Shown here piece after piece: positions 60,295 through 64,000 of a stretch of 64,000 nucleotides of DNA (its first letter is position 1; each line of letters begins with the position of its first letter). Below the pieces are notes generated by a model. The model did no database searches, was not told the origin of the DNA, and saw only the letters and a list, made by a program, of their open reading frames with translations. The translations under genes were made by a program, and so were the position numbers. The DNA comes from Burkholderia sp. GAS332 (GTDB lineage: Bacteria; Pseudomonadota; Gammaproteobacteria; Burkholderiales; Burkholderiaceae). Where the stretch lies: the NCBI GenBank assembly GCA_900142905.1, contig FSRV01000002.1, positions 558,001 through 622,000 on the forward strand, read 5' to 3'.

Positions 60295-62373
60295 ATGCGA
60301 GTGACGTTTATGGCAACAAAGAGGATGCGCAGGCTTCGCGTGGTCGGCGCCCTGGGTGGATTGGGCGTGGTGAGCGCGATCGGCATCACCGCGTGCAGCA
60401 GCAGCGACATTGAAACGCCGCCGTCGCAGCCGCCGGTGGCGAACGGCACGAAGGCGACGCTCGCGTTGCTGGAAACCACCGACATCCACACCAATCTCCT
60501 CAGCTACGACTACTACAAGCTGGCCGAAGACAAGTCGCTCGGTCTGGAGCGCACGGCCACGTTGATCGCGGCCGCACGCAAGGAATTCCCGAATACGATG
60601 TTGCTCGACGATGGCGACACGATTCAGGGCACCGCGCTCGCCGACTACCAGGCGCAGGTCGCGCCGGTCGATTGCAAGACGACGCTCGGCGTCTACAAGG
60701 TGATGAACCTGCTGAAGTACGACGCGGGCACGATCGGCAATCACGAATTCAACTACGGTTTGCCGTTCCTCGCGCAGGTCACCGGCAGCGCGTTCGACGT
60801 GCCGAACATGAGCCCGGTGGCGTCGCAACCGGCGTGCGCGGGGCCGAACTTTCCGCTGGTGCTCTCCAACGTGCTCGGCGCGAAATCGCAGCAGCCGATT
60901 TTCAAGCCCTACACGATCCTCGAGCGCACGCTGAGCGCCACCACGCCCGACGGCAAGACCATTAGCGCGCCCGTGAAAATCGGCGTGATCGGCTTTACGC
61001 CGCCCGCGATCATGGCGTGGGATAAACGCTGGCTGGACGGCAACGTCTACACGCAGGGGCTGGTGGAAAGCGCTTCGAAGTACGTGCCGGAAATGAAGGC
61101 GAAGGGCGCGCAGATCATCGTCGCCATGTCGCATGGGGGGCTCGACAATTCGACCTATTCGCCGTCGATGGAAAACGGCAGCTACTATCTGTCGAAGGTG
61201 CCCGGCATCGACGCGATGCTGATCGGCCATTCGCATCAGGTATTCCCCGACAAGAACAGCACGGTCACGCAATTCAACCTGCCGGGCGTCGACAAGGTGA
61301 AGGGCACCGTCAACGGCGTGCCGACCGTGATGGCAAATTTCTGGGGCAAGCATCTCGGCGTGATCAAGCTCGCGCTGAACTACACGAACGGCACATGGAC
61401 GGTGGACCGCAATTCGAGCACGGCGGAAGCCCGCTCGATCCAGAACGCGGATACCAGCTACGTGGCGGTCGATCCGGCGATCTCGCAGGCGATCGCGGCC
61501 GAACACAGCGCCACCATCAATTATGTGAAAACGCCGGTCGGCGCGACCGATTTCCGCATGACCACCTACTTCGCCGACGTGGGCGACGTGTCGGCCATCG
61601 AGATCGTCAATCAGGCGCAGGCCGCCTACGTGCAGGACTACATCAGCGCGAATCTGCCGCAATATGCGGGCATTCCGGTGTTGTCGGTGAGCGCGCCGTT
61701 CAAGAGCGGCTTTGGCGGCGGCAACGATTTCACCGACGTCGCGCAGGGCAACGTCGCGATCAACAACGCCGCCGACCTCTACCTATACCCGAACACGATC
61801 TACGCGGTGAAGGTGACGGGCGCCGATCTGAAGGCCTGGCTGGAAACCGCGGCGAAGCGCTTCAACAAGATCGATCCGGCCAACATGGCGGCGCAGGCGC
61901 TGGTCAGCACCTATCCCGGCTATAACTTCGACATGATCACGTCGAAGGATTTCAGCTACGAAATCGACGTGACGCAGGCGGTCGGCAGCCGGATCCGCAA
62001 CCTGAAATATCAGGGCGCGCCGATCTCGGAGTCGCAGTCGTTCATCGTCGCGACCAACAATTATCGTGCGAGCGGCGGCGGCAACTTCCCGGGGCTGGAC
62101 GGCAGCAAGACGATTTACGCGTCGCCGGATGCGAGCCGTGACGTCCTGATTTCCTACATCAAGAAGGTGCAAGCCATCAAGGCGGCCAGCAACGGCAGCG
62201 ACCGTAGCTGGCGTTTCACGAAGGTGGCGACGGCCGGGCAGGTGACCTTCAAGGCGGCGCCGAACCTGGTGGCGCTCGCGCAAACCTACGGCATCACCAA
62301 CGTCGCCCAGATCCAGGCCGACGACGGCAGCGGCAAGGGGCTTGCCGTTTACTCGGTGAACCTCAACCAATGA
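60295..62373 (+). CDS. CpdB-like 2',3'-cyclic nucleotidase / 5'-nucleotidase lipoprotein
   Basis: The ATG at 60295 has GGAGG upstream and gives 692 residues. The signal ends in a lipobox-like ITAC. Metallophosphatase motifs in order: ETTDIHTNL, LDDGDTIQG, TIGNHEFNYG, MSHGGLDN and GHSHQVF. The C-terminal nucleotidase domain includes NNYRASGGGNFPG. CpdB is bifunctional (cyclic phosphodiesterase and 3'-nucleotidase) and lets cells use external nucleotides. It is coupled to a Sel1 protein by a 4-nt overlap. Confidence 0.88.
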   Translation: MRVTFMATKRMRRLRVVGALGGLGVVSAIGITACSSSDIETPPSQPPVANGTKATLALLETTDIHTNLLSYDYYKLAEDKSLGLERTATLIAAARKEFPNTMLLDDGDTIQGTALADYQAQVAPVDCKTTLGVYKVMNLLKYDAGTIGNHEFNYGLPFLAQVTGSAFDVPNMSPVASQPACAGPNFPLVLSNVLGAKSQQPIFKPYTILERTLSATTPDGKTISAPVKIGVIGFTPPAIMAWDKRWLDGNVYTQGLVESASKYVPEMKAKGAQIIVAMSHGGLDNSTYSPSMENGSYYLSKVPGIDAMLIGHSHQVFPDKNSTVTQFNLPGVDKVKGTVNGVPTVMANFWGKHLGVIKLALNYTNGTWTVDRNSSTAEARSIQNADTSYVAVDPAISQAIAAEHSATINYVKTPVGATDFRMTTYFADVGDVSAIEIVNQAQAAYVQDYISANLPQYAGIPVLSVSAPFKSGFGGGNDFTDVAQGNVAINNAADLYLYPNTIYAVKVTGADLKAWLETAAKRFNKIDPANMAAQALVSTYPGYNFDMITSKDFSYEIDVTQAVGSRIRNLKYQGAPISESQSFIVATNNYRASGGGNFPGLDGSKTIYASPDASRDVLISYIKKVQAIKAASNGSDRSWRFTKVATAGQVTFKAAPNLVALAQTYGITNVAQIQADDGSGKGLAVYSVNLNQ

Positions 62374-63140
62374 CAGCGCGCTTTTCTTTGAAGCCGGCGG
62401 GCATGGCGGTGACCGTCGTGGTGGCTGTCGCCCTCGCTGCCGGTACGCTCGCCACGGTCTCAGCCACACGCGTGGCGACGCCCGTCTCCAACGTGCAGAT
62501 CGACGATTGGCGGATGCAGGGCACGGCCACGCACGCGGCGTGGCCGGTGTGGCGGCTGCGCCTCGCGGCGGCGTTCGGCAACGCGGTGGCGCGCGAGGCC
62601 CTGGTCGACGTGCTGGTGAGCTCGGCGCAACTCGACGAGCGGCGCGAAGGCGTCGACCTGTATCGTCAACTTGCGCTCGATGCTGTGCCGAGTGCGCAAG
62701 CCACGCTCGGCCATCTGCTGCTGCGCGGATTGCCGGGCATCGCGCCGGATTATGCGGAAAGCCGCCGCTGGTTGAACGTAGCCGCCTCGCATGATCCGCA
62801 GGCTGCGTATGATCTGTCGACGCTTTATCGCAACGGTTACGGCGTCGCGCGCGATCCACGTCTCGCGATTTACTGGCTGGAACAGGCGGCGCAAGCAGGT
62901 GTGCCGCTCGCGCAATTCCAGCTTGCCAACGAGTATCGCTTCGGTTCGACGCTGCCGCATGACGATGTCCTCGCACTGCAATGGCTGACGCGCGCGGCCA
63001 ATGCGGAGTTACCCGAGGCCAATCTGGCGCTGGCGATCGCCTATCGCAACGGCGAGCTCGGCATGGCGCGCGACGAAGACGCCTACTGGGCCCACGTGAA
63101 AGAGAGTGAGCACGATCTGAAGCACGTCAGCCGGCCATGA
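62370..63140 (+). CDS. Sel1-repeat protein
   Basis: A 256-residue protein with an N-terminal membrane helix or signal (MAVTVVVAVALAAGTLATVSA). It has four or more Sel1-like repeats: AQATLGHLLLRGLPGIAPDYAESRRWLNVAA, AAYDLSTLYRNGYGVARDPRLAIYWLEQAA and AQFQLANEYRFG.. . Such alpha-solenoids mediate protein contacts. Coupling to the CpdB-like gene suggests it assists that enzyme or its assembly in the periplasm. Confidence 0.85.
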   Translation: MTARFSLKPAGMAVTVVVAVALAAGTLATVSATRVATPVSNVQIDDWRMQGTATHAAWPVWRLRLAAAFGNAVAREALVDVLVSSAQLDERREGVDLYRQLALDAVPSAQATLGHLLLRGLPGIAPDYAESRRWLNVAASHDPQAAYDLSTLYRNGYGVARDPRLAIYWLEQAAQAGVPLAQFQLANEYRFGSTLPHDDVLALQWLTRAANAELPEANLALAIAYRNGELGMARDEDAYWAHVKESEHDLKHVSRP

Positions 63141-63582
63141 TCGCGCGTTGAAACGCGCCTGCGATTTTCTGTCGCAGAGCAACGTTAGCCGCCCCCTGCA
63201 GAGACTTTCGCTGCAGGGGGCGTGTTTTTTCCGCTGCGCGGATCGGCATGGCGAGCGTGCCGATTCACGCGGCCGGGCCATCGAATTGTCATCCGCCGGC
63301 CAGCGCATCGCCATCGCCCGGTGCCGAAAGTGCCTCTATTCAGGCATCGAAATGCCTTGTAACGCTCTTTACGGGTTTGTGTTGCAGACCCGTCCGACGC
63401 ACGTTTACCCGCTAAAACAAGGATCAAAATGTGTTGCGCAGTCTGCGCCACGCAACAAACCTTCGCTGTTATACACAAAAGAGTCGCGCAAATCGTATTA
63501 GCGCTTGTAGAATCCGGCGTTGAAGCGTGCACATACCGTGTGCGCTTCGTGCAATTCACTGACCACTACAGGTAGGAGAAAC
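63141..63582. other. Intergenic region upstream of the HU gene
   Basis: 442 bases with the terminator at 63191-63230 and no convincing gene; an open frame at 63148-63501 crosses the terminator and has no features. The HU promoter should lie here; TAGAAT at 63508-63513 could be its -10, with a poor -35. AGGAG at 63574-63578 is the HU Shine-Dalgarno. Confidence 0.45.
63191..63230 (+). terminator. Rho-independent terminator after the Sel1 gene
   Basis: GCCCCCTGCAG at 63191-63201 pairs with CTGCAGGGGGC at 63211-63221, followed by GTGTTTTTT. It closes the CpdB-Sel1 operon. Confidence 0.9.
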
Positions 63583-64000
63583 ATGCCGACTTCCGCAAAA
63601 AAGGTGGCCAAGAAGGCTGCTGCCCCGGTACCGACCAAGAAGGTTGCTGCAAAGAAAGTCCCTGCGAAGAAAGCCGTCGCAGCTAAGAAGGTCGCCGTGA
63701 AGGCGTCCAGCGCTCCGTCGCCGATCAAGGACACCTTCACGAAGGCCTCGCTGGCTGCACACGTCGCTGAACGCGCCGCTGTGGAACCGAAGACTGCCAA
63801 GGCTGTTCTGGCCGCGCTCGAAGACACGATCCTCGGCGCTGTGCACAAGAAGGGCGCTGGCGAATTCACGCTGTCGGGTCTTCTGAAGATCGTCGTGCAA
63901 GCTGTGCCGGCGAAGAAGAAGCGCTTCGGCAAAGACCCGTTCTCGGGCGAAGAGCGTTGGTTCCCGGCCAAGCCGGCTAGCGTGCGCATCAAGGCACGTC
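63583..64000 (+). CDS. HU-family histone-like protein with Lys/Ala-rich N-terminal tail (3' cut)
   Basis: The start has a good AGGAG, and 139 codons lie inside the window. The first 45 residues or so are Lys/Ala/Pro-rich (AKKVAKKAAAPVPTKKVAAK and similar PAKKA repeats), resembling eukaryotic H1 tails. An HU/IHF-like domain follows: KDTFTKASLAAHVAERAAVEP, LEDTILGAVHKKGAGEFTLSGLLKI, and PAKKKRFGKDPFSGEERWFPAKPASVRIKA. The DNA-wrapping arm differs from standard HU. It is known mainly from Burkholderia and Bordetella relatives and acts in nucleoid packing. The C-terminus lies outside the window. Confidence 0.88.
   Translation, partial: MPTSAKKVAKKAAAPVPTKKVAAKKVPAKKAVAAKKVAVKASSAPSPIKDTFTKASLAAHVAERAAVEPKTAKAVLAALEDTILGAVHKKGAGEFTLSGLLKIVVQAVPAKKKRFGKDPFSGEERWFPAKPASVRIKAR

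Noticed and set aside
60169..61662. Minus-strand frame of 497 codons
   Set aside because: Antisense to the CpdB-like gene, whose phosphatase motifs are intact.
63148..63501. 117-codon frame upstream of HU
   Set aside because: It spans the strong terminator at 63191-63230 and has no family features.
1..64000. tRNA, rRNA, insertion sequence, prophage or attachment site
   Set aside because: I looked for transposase and integrase motifs, tRNA-like arms and long terminal repeats and saw none; a tRNAscan or ISfinder run would settle it.

Overview
The window is high-GC beta-proteobacterial chromosomal DNA and most resembles Paraburkholderia/Burkholderia. I infer this from gene content (DUF2844-DUF3443 pair, EmrAB-OMF efflux operon, Lys/Ala-tailed HU protein), high-GC codon use and numerous LysR/MarR/IclR/MocR regulators. 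I saw no rRNA, tRNA, CRISPR array, insertion sequence or prophage. Only the first and last genes are cut by the window edges.

Layout. (1) 1-1487: a DUF2844 gene end and a DUF3443 lipoprotein, closed by a strong terminator. (2) 1601-10412: a zinc-ribbon metallopeptidase divergent from a three-gene set: transglutaminase-DUF2126, circularly permuted ATP-grasp/alpha-E fusion, second transglutaminase. (3) 10676-14786: IclR regulator, amino-acid ABC importer and a formimidoylglutamase-like enzyme. (4) 15040-20170: two tandem MarR regulators and a tripartite efflux pump; three copies of one 12-bp site lie ahead of the first three genes. (5) 20228-26851: thiolase, GltS, nucleoside salvage (NupC, Cdd, nucleoside hydrolase) and a ketopantoate reductase. 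(6) 26906-29191: small membrane protein and a copper gene set (DUF2946, beta-barrel, CopC) ending in an internally deleted copD. (7) 29410-34749: NylB-like serine hydrolase, LysR, remnants of two broken genes, a membrane protein, and a questin-oxidase-like gene divergent from a DyP peroxidase. (8) 35259-43469: an agmatine/polyamine cluster with two PotF-like binding proteins, cytosolic AguA and AguB, and two Tat-exported deiminase paralogues, but no permease or ATPase. (9) 43841-49182: Tat lipoprotein serine hydrolase, SRPBCC protein, class I aldolase and an OprD-type porin. (10) 49360-58292: a complete opp peptide ABC operon, an XRE-cupin regulator, a long gene-poor stretch and a POT peptide symporter; a short GC-rich repeat family occurs at both ends. 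(11) 58439-64000: a truncated carboxymuconolactone-decarboxylase-like gene divergent from a MocR regulator with three 11-bp repeats between them, a CpdB-like nucleotidase with a Sel1 protein, and an HU protein.

The best candidates for something not well described are the exported agmatine deiminase cluster (8), the ATP-grasp/transglutaminase cluster with its peptidase (2), and the pepsin-like signature in the DUF3443 lipoprotein (1). The window also records gene decay: copD, a methyltransferase start, a membrane-protein end and an AhpD-like start survive only as fragments. All family assignments were made by reading motifs; no database search was run.
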